Positions 1-6,629 of a stretch of 64,000 bases of DNA are shown here, in pieces. Positions within the stretch are counted from its first letter, which is position 1; the number at the start of each line of letters is the position of its first letter. A model generated the notes under the pieces. It saw nothing but the letters and a program-made list of their open reading frames with translations. It was not told the origin of the DNA and searched no databases. The DNA comes from Streptomyces davaonensis JCM 4913 (lineage in GTDB: Bacteria; Actinomycetota; Actinomycetes; Streptomycetales; Streptomycetaceae). The stretch lies in NCBI RefSeq assembly GCF_000349325.1, contig NC_020504.1, positions 4,560,053 through 4,624,052 on the forward strand. Reading direction: 5' to 3'. The position numbers and the translations under genes were made by a program.

Positions 1-165
1 CCCGAAGTCTGCCACTAAAACACTCCGAGCTGTACTCGTCCGATTACGCAGACGGAAAGAAGCCAAAGATTTCCTTCAGGAAGGAGCGAGCAGAACACAA
101 GCGGGGAGCGCAAAGATGGCGGAAAAAATGGCCAACAAGCGGTACGGGAGGGTCCAATTCGGTCA

Positions 166-191
166 CGTGCACGTGCATCTGCCCTTGCATC
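166..191 (+). promoter_or_regulatory. 26-bp promoter element, copy A
   Basis: The element reads CGTGCACGTGCATCTGCCC, then one variable base, then TGCATC. A second copy, with one mismatch and facing the other way, lies at 1292-1317. Each copy sits upstream of the neighbouring gene in the same orientation relative to that gene, here about 77 bases before the ATG of the RsbW-like gene. The core contains the palindrome GTGCAC and TGCATCTGC-type half-repeats. An operator for a shared regulator is an inference; no regulator gene for it is visible in the window. Confidence 0.5.
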
Positions 192-267
192 TGCTGTACG
201 CATCCGAAACCATGGTCCCGCGCAACCGCTGCATCGCAACGACCGCGAATTCCCGGGAGTGCCTCGC

Positions 268-783
268 ATGGGGACGAATGGATCGACCATGCTCGAGCCG
301 TTACGGCAGGGCCTTCCGCCGCTGGATCCCGCGGCCGTGTCCAACGCCGCCTCCTGCGCACTCCCCGCCCGCTACGAAGCGGTGCGCGAGGCACGCCAGT
401 TCACCCGCAGAACACTCGACCAGTGGGACATAGGCGAGCGCTTCGACGATGTGTGCCTGGTGGTGTCCGAACTCGTCACCAACGCCCTGCGCCACGCCCT
501 TCCGGCCGGCCACGCGCGTGTGCCCGAGCAGACACCCCCGGTACGGCTGCATCTGATGCGGTGGACCGAGCGGTTGGTGTGCGCGGTGCGCGACCCCAGT
601 CACGACAGCCCGGTGGCGCGCGACTCGGACGACTTCTCGGCGGAGTCCGGGCGCGGGCTGTTCCTGGTGGACTCCTTCGCGGACGGCTGGGGCTGGCATC
701 CGCTGGCCGGCACGCTCAACGGCAAGGTGGTCTGGGCGCTGTTCCGGCTGCCGCACAAGCCGCAGCCCGGCTCCGCCGAGTGA
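268..783 (+). CDS. RsbW-like ATP-binding (anti-sigma-type) regulatory protein
   Basis: A cytoplasmic protein of about 171 residues with a single GHKL/HATPase_c domain. The N-box SELVTNALRHA is clear near residues 65-75, and a glycine-rich segment, ESGRGLFLVDSFADGWGW, lies near residues 125-145. Family members act as serine kinases or anti-sigma factors that bind ATP and partner switches. The ATG at 268 is chosen because GGGAG sits 8 bases upstream; GTG at 259 and ATG at 289 are alternatives. In Streptomyces such genes commonly lie beside DUF397 genes and WhiJ-like HTH genes, and a DUF397 gene is next on the other strand. The partner protein is unknown. Confidence 0.85.
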   Translation: MGTNGSTMLEPLRQGLPPLDPAAVSNAASCALPARYEAVREARQFTRRTLDQWDIGERFDDVCLVVSELVTNALRHALPAGHARVPEQTPPVRLHLMRWTERLVCAVRDPSHDSPVARDSDDFSAESGRGLFLVDSFADGWGWHPLAGTLNGKVVWALFRLPHKPQPGSAE

Positions 784-815
784 AGAACCACGGCGCTTTG
801 CGGCGCCGTGGTTCT
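784..815 (+). terminator. Rho-independent-type hairpin after the RsbW-like gene
   Basis: A perfect 13-bp stem (AGAACCACGGCGC pairing with GCGCCGTGGTTCT) and a 6-base loop begin directly after the stop codon. No long T-run follows, as is usual for Streptomyces terminators. It may serve both strands, because the DUF397 gene ends at 926 in the opposite direction. Confidence 0.75.
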
Positions 816-925
816 ACGCGCGTAACCGACCGGTCACGGCGTGTATCGATCGCTGACTGACCGTTGATTGCCCACCGATTGCCCGCTGATTGCCCTAAAT
901 GTTCTGCGAGTTGCCCGCTCGGGCA

Positions 926-1195
926 TCAGCCCGCTATCAAGTGGTCGAACTCGCCGTCCTTGATGCCCAGGAGCATCGCCTCGATCTCGGCGCGGGTGTA
1001 GACGAGCGCCGGACCGTCCGGGAAACGCGAATTGCGTACGGCGACGTCACCACCGGGAAGCCTGGCGAACTCCACGCATGAGCCCTGCGAGTTGCTGTGC
1101 CGGCTCTTCTGCCAGGCGACACCGCTGAGCTGGGTCGCGGCCATGCCGTTGTACACGCCGGACGCGTCGTCAACGTCGTACACGTCGTGGTCCAC
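926..1195 (-). CDS. DUF397 domain protein
   Basis: An 89-residue protein with the DUF397 pattern: W-x-KSRHSNSQGSCVEFARL near residues 28-45, then VAVRNSRFPDGPALVYT and a C-terminal GEFDHL. Streptomycetes carry many paralogs, usually next to XRE/WhiJ-type HTH genes and RsbW-like genes; they are thought to act as accessory partners in developmental or antibiotic regulation. The GTG at 1195 is used. An internal ATG at the MAATQLSG segment would remove a short N-terminal extension that looks like a local duplication of the usual start. No HTH partner is visible here, which is unusual. Confidence 0.85.
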   Translation of the reverse strand: MDHDVYDVDDASGVYNGMAATQLSGVAWQKSRHSNSQGSCVEFARLPGGDVAVRNSRFPDGPALVYTRAEIEAMLLGIKDGEFDHLIAG

Positions 1196-1244
1196 AGGTC
1201 GCTCCCAGGTGGTGCACTGGCTGGTGAGGCCATTGATGCATTGG

Positions 1245-1517
1245 TCAACTGACCCGGATCATAGCCCTGTTCATGTGCAGACGCATGGGAGGATGCACGG
1301 GCAGATGCACGTGCACGCGGGGTGTTCCTGCGGTTACAGGTCCCACGCCTTCCTCATCCATGATCTTCCACGCCATGAACTGAGCCGGATCGTCCGGATC
1401 GAATCCCTCGCGTATGTAAGAACAGACGCATGCGACGCCGTTCCTGTTCCAATGTGCGTGCGTTGTTCGGCCGGTGGGATCGCCCGGAATGGCGTCGTCC
1501 CAGTGGACGCCCGGCAT
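1245..1517 (-). CDS. hypothetical small protein, doubtful
   Basis: An open frame of 90 codons starting with ATG. The first 60 residues (MPGVHWDDAIPGDPTGRTTH and following) look protein-like, rich in Asp-Pro, Trp and with CVC. The last 30 residues are read through the 26-bp promoter element and are low-complexity (VHVHLPVHPP), so the true gene may be shorter or broken. Third positions are less GC-biased than in the neighbours, suggesting foreign or decaying sequence. I do not recognise a family. The adjoining stretch 1518-1778 shows no gene I can support. Confidence 0.3.
   Translation of the reverse strand: MPGVHWDDAIPGDPTGRTTHAHWNRNGVACVCSYIREGFDPDDPAQFMAWKIMDEEGVGPVTAGTPRVHVHLPVHPPMRLHMNRAMIRVS
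1292..1317 (-). promoter_or_regulatory. 26-bp promoter element, copy B
   Basis: Read on the minus strand this matches copy A at 166-191 with one mismatch in 26 bases. It lies about 97 bases upstream of the GTG start of the DUF397 gene. The orientation relative to its gene is the same as for copy A, so a common regulator of both promoters is a reasonable inference. Confidence 0.5.
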
Positions 1518-1778
1518 CCGCTCTTTGCCGTGGGAGAAGTCGGCAGGAAGCGCGGTACTGAGGCCGTGCGGCGGGCGACGGGGGTGACGCCGGGGTCGTC
1601 ACCGGGTGCGGTGCCCAGATGGGGTCATGGTCGGACCGGAGGGTGGGCGGGACGCCGGGCTCGTGCAGACGCACGTGCCGGAACCACTCGTACGGATGAA
1701 TGTGGTGCCGTACCTCGAACAGGCGAGTGGGTTCCGGGCACTGGGTGCGGTGTCGGCCAGTGGGCGGTGCTTTTCGGC

Positions 1779-2015
1779 TCAGCGGGTCGCGTACGGCAGC
1801 AGGGCCATCTCGCGCGCGTTCTTGACGGCCCGGGCCAGTTGGCGCTGCTGCTGGGCGGAGATGCGGGTCACCCGGCGGCTGCGGATCTTGCCGCGGTCGG
1901 AGATGAACTTCCGCAGCAGTTCGGTGTCCTTGTAGTCGATGTACTCGATTCCGGCTCGGTCCAGCGGGTTGGGCCGATTCTTTGCGGGCTTGCCGCGGTC
2001 GGGCTTGCGGGGCAT
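1779..2015 (-). CDS. rpsR: 30S ribosomal protein S18, zinc-independent paralog
   Basis: A 78-residue S18 protein with the characteristic [19 protein letters not shown] and [22 protein letters not shown] segments. It binds S6 and 16S rRNA in the 30S platform. No cysteines are present, consistent with the zinc-free alternative set of ribosomal proteins used under zinc starvation. It is the last gene of a minus-strand operon L33-L31B-CobW-S18 and starts 3 bases after the CobW stop. Control from the Zur-like box at 3574-3594 is inferred. Confidence 0.95.
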   Translation of the reverse strand: MPRKPDRGKPAKNRPNPLDRAGIEYIDYKDTELLRKFISDRGKIRSRRVTRISAQQQRQLARAVKNAREMALLPYATR

Positions 2016-2018
2016 GGG

Positions 2019-3143
2019 TCAGACCTCCAGGAGGGTGTCGAAGGCGGGCGGGAGTCGCTTCCAGGCGGCGCGGCCCGCGGCGTACTCGGCATCGGTCAAC
2101 AGGCAGGACTCCAGCAGCCGTTCGAGGCCGTCGCGGTCCAGTCCTGGCGAGGTGAAGACGAGATGCTGGCAGCAGTCGCCGTGCTCGGGGTGCCAGTCCA
2201 GCGCGGCCGCCGCCCGGCGCACCGGCGGAACCAGCTCCCAGGCCGCGTCGGGGAGCGAGGCCAGCCAGGGGCCCGCGCTCTCCACGCACAGGGCGCCGCC
2301 CGCCGCGTCCCAGTGCAGCAGGGCGTCCGGCTTGTCCGCCAGCCAGAAGCGGCCCCGGCTGCGAGCGGCGGCGCAGGTCAGGTCCTCCAGGGCCGCGTAC
2401 AGCCGCTCCGGGTGGAAGGGGCGGCGGCGGTGCCAGACGAGCGTGGAGACGCCGTGCGCGTCCGCCTCGGCGGGCAGCAGCGCGCACGCCGGGTGCTGGG
2501 CGGCCGCGGCGGCCTCGACGTCGAATCCGGCGCGTACGGCGCCCGCCAGGTCGCCGTGGCCGATCAGCACCTGGCGGGCCGTCGGGTGCAGCTGCGCGAG
2601 CAGTTCGCGGTCCTCGTCGTCCGCATCCGCCGACTCCGCGAGGGCCAGCACGGGCGCGTACTCCAGCTGGCGCGCGAAGGTGTCGGCGACCGTGCGCTGA
2701 TCGGTGGGAGCCGCCGCCAGGCCCCGCTCGGCCAGGTCGTCGCCGTTGCCGAGGTAGGGCAGCAGCAGTGCCGGGTCGACGGCGGTGACCACGCCGGTCA
2801 GGTCGAGGCCGCCGGAGGTGATCACCTCCGCCATCGCCTTGGGCTCGACGGAGTCCCACAGCTCGACGACGGCGAGCGGCGTGCCGCCCGCCTCCTCGAT
2901 GCGCTTCAGCTCCGGCACCAGGTCCTCGCGCAGGGCGCAGCAGGCGCAGTCGTTGACGAGGGGCGTCTCGGCGGCGGAGCGCGTGCCATGGGCGTCGCGG
3001 ATCGTCCGTACGACGGTGCCGGCGACGGCCGTGGCGAGGTCGTGGTGGAGCACGACGCTGCCGGGCACCTCCACGAGCAGCCGGTCCACGGCGGCCCTGC
3101 GGGCGTCGGCGTGCAGTCCGCCGACGATCACGACGGGGAGCAT
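2019..3143 (-). CDS. CobW/ZNG1-family GTPase-like protein with degenerate P-loop
   Basis: A 374-residue CobW/P47K-family protein. The metal-binding CxCC motif is intact (NDCACCALREDL near residues 64-75), and the C-terminal CobW domain includes HPERLYAALEDL and GDCCQHLVFTSPGLD. Family members are GTP-dependent metallochaperones that move zinc or cobalt to client enzymes under metal limitation. The expected N-terminal GxxxxGKT/S loop is replaced by GGLHADARRAA, so nucleotide binding may be lost or altered. The ATG at 3143 overlaps the L31 stop codon, so translation is probably coupled. It belongs to the Zur-type ribosomal-protein operon. Confidence 0.88.
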   Translation of the reverse strand: MLPVVIVGGLHADARRAAVDRLLVEVPGSVVLHHDLATAVAGTVVRTIRDAHGTRSAAETPLVNDCACCALREDLVPELKRIEEAGGTPLAVVELWDSVEPKAMAEVITSGGLDLTGVVTAVDPALLLPYLGNGDDLAERGLAAAPTDQRTVADTFARQLEYAPVLALAESADADDEDRELLAQLHPTARQVLIGHGDLAGAVRAGFDVEAAAAAQHPACALLPAEADAHGVSTLVWHRRRPFHPERLYAALEDLTCAAARSRGRFWLADKPDALLHWDAAGGALCVESAGPWLASLPDAAWELVPPVRRAAAALDWHPEHGDCCQHLVFTSPGLDRDGLERLLESCLLTDAEYAAGRAAWKRLPPAFDTLLEV

Positions 3144-3391
3144 CAGCCCTGCCTTCCGTACCGGCGCTCGAAGCGCTCGACGCGTCCGGCGGTGTCCAGC
3201 ACGCGCGCGGTGCCGGTGTAGAAGGGGTGGCTGACGTCGGAGATCTCGACGTCCACGACCGGGTAGGTGCGGCCGTCCTCCCACTCGATCGTCTTCTCAC
3301 TGGTCATCGTCGAGCGGGTGAGAAAGGCGTGGCCGGCGGCCCGGTCACGGAAGACGACGGGGCCGTAGGCGGGGTGGATTCCCTTGCGCAC
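3143..3391 (-). CDS. rpmE2: 50S ribosomal protein L31 type B
   Basis: An 82-residue type B L31: [16 protein letters not shown] at the start and [18 protein letters not shown] in the middle. The cysteine tetrad of zinc-binding L31 is absent, marking the zinc-independent form that replaces it during zinc limitation. It starts with GTG at 3391, four bases after the L33 stop, and overlaps the CobW start at its 3' end. Confidence 0.95.
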   Translation of the reverse strand: MRKGIHPAYGPVVFRDRAAGHAFLTRSTMTSEKTIEWEDGRTYPVVDVEISDVSHPFYTGTARVLDTAGRVERFERRYGRQG

Positions 3392-3395
3392 GGCG

Positions 3396-3560
3396 TCAGC
3401 GCTCCTCTCGGAAGTCGACGTGGCGGCCGGCGACCGGGTCGTACTTGCGCAGGGTCATACGGTCCGGGTCGTTGCGGCGGTTCTTGCGGGTGACGTAGGT
3501 GAAGCCGGTCCCCGCGGTGGAGCGGAGTTTGATGACCGGGCGGAGTTCGTTGCGAGCCAT
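3396..3560 (-). CDS. rpmG: 50S ribosomal protein L33, zinc-independent paralog
   Basis: A 54-residue L33, [20 protein letters not shown] followed by [21 protein letters not shown]. It has no CxxC pairs, so it is the zinc-free form. It is the first gene of the minus-strand half of the island, starting 14 bases from the Zur-like box, which would let a bound repressor block its promoter. Confidence 0.95.
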   Translation of the reverse strand: MARNELRPVIKLRSTAGTGFTYVTRKNRRNDPDRMTLRKYDPVAGRHVDFREER

Positions 3561-3573
3561 ACTGGTACCTTAC

Positions 3574-3594
3574 TGAAAATGAATTCCATTTACA
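3574..3594. promoter_or_regulatory. putative Zur box between the divergent ribosomal-protein operons
   Basis: TGAAAATGAATTCCATTTAC contains the inverted half-sites AAATG and CATTT separated by five bases, and resembles the Streptomyces Zur consensus (TGaaAATGATTTTCA type). It lies midway between the L33 and L28 starts, is AT-rich compared with all surrounding DNA, and its flanking genes are the classical Zur targets. Confidence 0.75.
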
Positions 3595-3622
3595 CACTCG
3601 CTTCGAGAGAGGTGCGTCACCT

Positions 3623-3859
3623 GTGTCCGCCCACTGCATGCTGACCGGCGCCACGCCCGGCTTCGGCAACCGGATCTCCCACTCCCATCGGCGGACCTCC
3701 CGCCGCTTCGACCCCAACATCCAGGCCAAGCGCTACTGGCTGCCGAGCGAGAGCAGGTATGTGCGGCTCCGGCTGAGCGCCAAGGGCATCAAGACCGTCG
3801 ACGCGATCGGCGTCGAGGCCGCCGTGGCGCGTATCCGCGCGCGTGGGGTGCGTGTCTGA
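3623..3859 (+). CDS. rpmB: 50S ribosomal protein L28, zinc-independent paralog
   Basis: A 78-residue L28 with the family core [20 protein letters not shown]. The usual N-terminal CxxC of the housekeeping form is reduced to a single Cys (SAHCMLTG), consistent with a zinc-free paralog. GTG at 3623 is the start. Its last base overlaps the first base of the S14 gene, so the two are coupled. It is divergent from L33 across the Zur-like box. Confidence 0.95.
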   Translation: MSAHCMLTGATPGFGNRISHSHRRTSRRFDPNIQAKRYWLPSESRYVRLRLSAKGIKTVDAIGVEAAVARIRARGVRV

Positions 3860-4164
3860 TGGCCAAGAAGAGCAAGATCGCCAAGAACGGGCGACGGCAG
3901 GCGGTGGTCGCGCAGTACGCCCGGCGGCGGGCCGAGCTGAAGGAGATCATCCGGCGGCCGTCGTCGACGGAGGCCGAACGGCTGGCCGCCCAGCGGGAGC
4001 TGCGTCGCCAGCCGCGCGACGCGAGCGCCACGCGCGTGCGCAACCGGGACCAGGTGGACGGGCGCCCGCGCGGGTACTTCCGGGCGTTCGGGCTGTCCCG
4101 GGTGTCGCTGCGGGAACAGGCGCACGCGGGGTACCTGCCAGGGGTGCGCAAGTCGTCCTGGTAG
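3859..4164 (+). CDS. rpsN: 30S ribosomal protein S14, zinc-independent long form
   Basis: A 101-residue S14, the length of the long zinc-free class. It has [14 protein letters not shown] at the N-terminus and C-terminal [20 protein letters not shown] and [15 protein letters not shown]. No CxxC motifs are present. It overlaps the L28 stop by one base and is followed by a hairpin terminator. Confidence 0.95.
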   Translation: MAKKSKIAKNGRRQAVVAQYARRRAELKEIIRRPSSTEAERLAAQRELRRQPRDASATRVRNRDQVDGRPRGYFRAFGLSRVSLREQAHAGYLPGVRKSSW

Positions 4165-4189
4165 CCGGGGTTCGGCAGGGGCCGCTCAC

Positions 4190-4216
4190 CTCCCGCCGGG
4201 CGCCTCTCGGCGGGAG
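4190..4216 (+). terminator. hairpin terminator after the S14 gene
   Basis: A 9-bp perfect stem (CTCCCGCCG pairing with CGGCGGGAG) with a 9-base loop, 25 bases after the S14 stop. It closes the plus-strand half of the zinc-starvation island. Confidence 0.7.
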
Positions 4217-4291
4217 CCGTTCTGATCCTGGTTACGTGCTGGTAGCTTGCTGCGGTCTTGTCGTCCAACCGGCTCATCCTGGGGGCTTGCA

Positions 4292-4801
4292 GTGACTTCG
4301 GCGACGTACGCGCGCGTGGCGCGCAGGCGGATGCGGATCGCGGCCGCGGCCGCGGGGCTGGCCGGTGTGCTCGCGCTGAGCGGGTGCAGCGACGACTCCT
4401 CCGACGAGGGCTCGCCCAGCGCGAGCGCGACACCGTCCACCACGGAGACCGCCGACACCGGCGGGGGCAGCGGGGACGACGGGGGTACGGCCGCCCCCGC
4501 CGGCGAGTTGGAGGGCAGCTGGCTCGCCACGACCGACGGCAAGGCGGTGGCGCTGGTCGTCACCGGCAGCCAGGCGGGGCTGTTCGCGACCGGCGGGACC
4601 GTGTGCAGCGGTACGGCCGGCGAGACGATTCGCCTGAAGTGCACGGACGGCAGCGAGGACCGGGCGACGGGCACGGTGGACTCCGTCGACAAGGACACGC
4701 TCAAGGTGACCTGGGACGGCGAACTGGGCGCCGAGACGTACCGGAAGGCCGAGGGCGCGACGCTGCCGACCGGGCTGCCCACGGAGGGCCTGGGGTCCTG
4801 A
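4292..4801 (+). CDS. secreted lipoprotein of unknown function
   Basis: About 169 residues. A basic N-terminus (VARRRMRIAA) leads into a hydrophobic stretch and the lipobox LALSGC, then a long Ser/Thr/Gly/Asp-rich linker that should tether the domain to the membrane outer face. The C-terminal ~100 residues contain two Cys (TVCSG and LKCTDG) that could form a disulfide, and look like a small beta-rich domain. The GTG at 4292 is preferred; ATG at 4331 is possible. Function unknown. A second lipoprotein gene follows on the same strand. Confidence 0.8.
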   Translation: MTSATYARVARRRMRIAAAAAGLAGVLALSGCSDDSSDEGSPSASATPSTTETADTGGGSGDDGGTAAPAGELEGSWLATTDGKAVALVVTGSQAGLFATGGTVCSGTAGETIRLKCTDGSEDRATGTVDSVDKDTLKVTWDGELGAETYRKAEGATLPTGLPTEGLGS

Positions 4802-4907
4802 ACCGCCACCGGCTGCATGGGGGGCGCGGCAACCGGATCACAGCCGTATGCGTGATGATCGATGCACGCGATCCGTCACGCATCACGCACGTCTCAGAGG
4901 ACACCAC

Positions 4908-5429
4908 ATGCGCGCCACCGCCCTCCCCCTCGCCGCACTCGCCGCGGCGCTTCTGCTGACCTCCTGCGGCGACGGGGGAGACGGTGACGGCGGCGCGGAC
5001 GAGAAGCCGGGCGGGGGCGCCACGGCCGCCTGCGCGATCGGTGACCTGGAGGTGCAGGTCGGTCCCGCCAACGCCGCCCCGGCCGCCGGGGACACCGGCA
5101 ACGTGCCCGTCACGCTCACCAACAACGACGCCGACTGCACCCTGGAGGGCCTGCCCTCGCTGACCCTGACGGCGGGCGACACCTCGGCGGAGGTCGCCCC
5201 GGACGCGGCGGCGACCGGGGAGAAGCGGACGCTCGCCAAGGGAGGCACGGTGTCCGTCATCGTCACCTATGTGCGCGGTGGCGGGGACGGCAGCCTCGCC
5301 GCGAAGACGGCCGAGTTCAAGCTGCCCGGTGCGGACACGGCACACAGCTTCCCTTGGTCGTACGGCGACGTCGCCCTCAAGGGAGAGCAGCCGGACGCCA
5401 CGGTGAGCGGGTTCCAGCAGGGCGACTGA
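4908..5429 (+). CDS. DUF4232-like secreted lipoprotein
   Basis: A 173-residue protein with a lipoprotein signal (LLLTSCG lipobox at about residues 16-21) and a disordered Gly/Asp linker. The beta-sandwich region fits the DUF4232 pattern: an early Cys (TAACAIGDL), VPVTLTNNDADCTLEGLPSL, and a C-terminal HSFPWSYGDVALKG. Such proteins are common in actinobacterial envelopes and their role is not established. It ends one base before the convergent DUF2786 gene. Confidence 0.82.
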   Translation: MRATALPLAALAAALLLTSCGDGGDGDGGADEKPGGGATAACAIGDLEVQVGPANAAPAAGDTGNVPVTLTNNDADCTLEGLPSLTLTAGDTSAEVAPDAAATGEKRTLAKGGTVSVIVTYVRGGGDGSLAAKTAEFKLPGADTAHSFPWSYGDVALKGEQPDATVSGFQQGD

Positions 5430-5430
5430 G

Positions 5431-6540
5431 TCAGCCCCGCTCGACCGGGCGGCGGGCTCTCACCTGGGCCTGGTCGGCGGCTTCGGCGCCCTCGGTCCAG
5501 CCTGCCGCGTCGGTGACGCCACGCAGGCGGGACGTGGTGGTCTCGGGGAACATCCGGTCGAGCCGGGCGGTCACCGCGACCTCCCGGGAGGCCAGGACCG
5601 GCAGCAGGTCGTCGCTGACCTGGGTTTCGGCGGCCCGCGTGAGGCGGGTGCCGATGCGGTGGGCGTAGGCGGCGAGGAAGGACTGCCGGAAGGTCTTGGT
5701 CCGCTTGCGACCGCCCGCCCGCTGGGCCGCCTCCGCCTTCGTCAGCGCCGTCTGGGCCTGGACGAGGAGCGAGGTGTGGAGCAACTCGACCACCTCCAGA
5801 TCGGCCTCGAAGCCGACCACGGTGGAGAAGCCGAGGGGTTCGTTCCACACCGCGCGGCAGTGGTTCGCGGCGGCCACCGCGTCCAGCAGGACCGCCTTGG
5901 CCTGCTCGTACGGCGCCTCGACACCGATCCGGCAGGCGCCGGGGGTGTCGGGCGCGGGCGCCTGGGCCGACAGCAGCGCCTCGTCCACGCTGTGCCGCGC
6001 CATCAACTCCTGCGCTTTGGCGGTCAACGCCTCCGCCTCCTCCGGGAACCCCGTGCCCTCCGCCTTGGCGAGCAGCGCACGGATCCGGGTCAGCATGCGG
6101 GACTCGGGCCTGCGGGAGCGCTGAGGCTCGTCGAGGGGCTCCAGGGGCGGCAGTCGCAGCAGCAGGCGGTACAGCTCCAGGACGGCTGTCGCGTGCGAGA
6201 AACGGTCGCCCACGCGCGCGGGCGCCGCATCCAGCTCATCGAGCTGCGCACGCCACCGCGGACCGCGCGGGATGTCGTCCGGCGCCTGCGCGTGGACAAG
6301 CGCGGCCAGCAGTCGCAGATGTACGTCGTCCAGCTCACGGCGGACCATCCGCGCGACGTCCGCGGGCTGCCAGCCCCGCCGCCAGGCCGCCGCGACGAAC
6401 TCCGTTCCCCGACGCTCCAGTTCCCCGTCCGCGTCCGGATCCGCGGCGAGAAGGGAGGCACCGGTGTCCAGAGCCGTGTCGGAGGCGGTGTGGAGGGCGG
6501 CCTGAAAGGCGAGATCGACGGTACGGGGCTTGCTGCTCAC
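5431..6540 (-). CDS. DUF2786 domain protein
   Basis: About 369 residues. The DUF2786 core is MLTRIRALLAKAEGTGFPEE followed by AEALTAKAQELMARH, near residues 150-190. A basic helical segment, RAGGRKRTKTFRQSFLAAYA, follows further on. The N-terminal half is helical with many Arg and Leu. Some relatives occur beside DNA-metabolism genes, but no activity is established. The GTG at 6540 is chosen; an in-frame ATG at 6600 would add 20 unlikely residues. It is divergent from the family-A polymerase gene with 89 bases between them. Confidence 0.85.
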   Translation of the reverse strand: MSSKPRTVDLAFQAALHTASDTALDTGASLLAADPDADGELERRGTEFVAAAWRRGWQPADVARMVRRELDDVHLRLLAALVHAQAPDDIPRGPRWRAQLDELDAAPARVGDRFSHATAVLELYRLLLRLPPLEPLDEPQRSRRPESRMLTRIRALLAKAEGTGFPEEAEALTAKAQELMARHSVDEALLSAQAPAPDTPGACRIGVEAPYEQAKAVLLDAVAAANHCRAVWNEPLGFSTVVGFEADLEVVELLHTSLLVQAQTALTKAEAAQRAGGRKRTKTFRQSFLAAYAHRIGTRLTRAAETQVSDDLLPVLASREVAVTARLDRMFPETTTSRLRGVTDAAGWTEGAEAADQAQVRARRPVERG

Positions 6541-6629
6541 GTGAGGATCGTGCCATGGGGCCCGGACGGGGTCGTTGCCCGATCCGTCGCGAGGGGCCAT
6601 TGTCAGACCCCCCTGTCACACTCGCGAGC

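Noticed and set aside
1032..3300. Very long open frames on both strands across 1032-3300
   Set aside because: They cross the clear S18, CobW and L31 genes in other frames, have no family resemblance and follow from high GC content with few stop codons.
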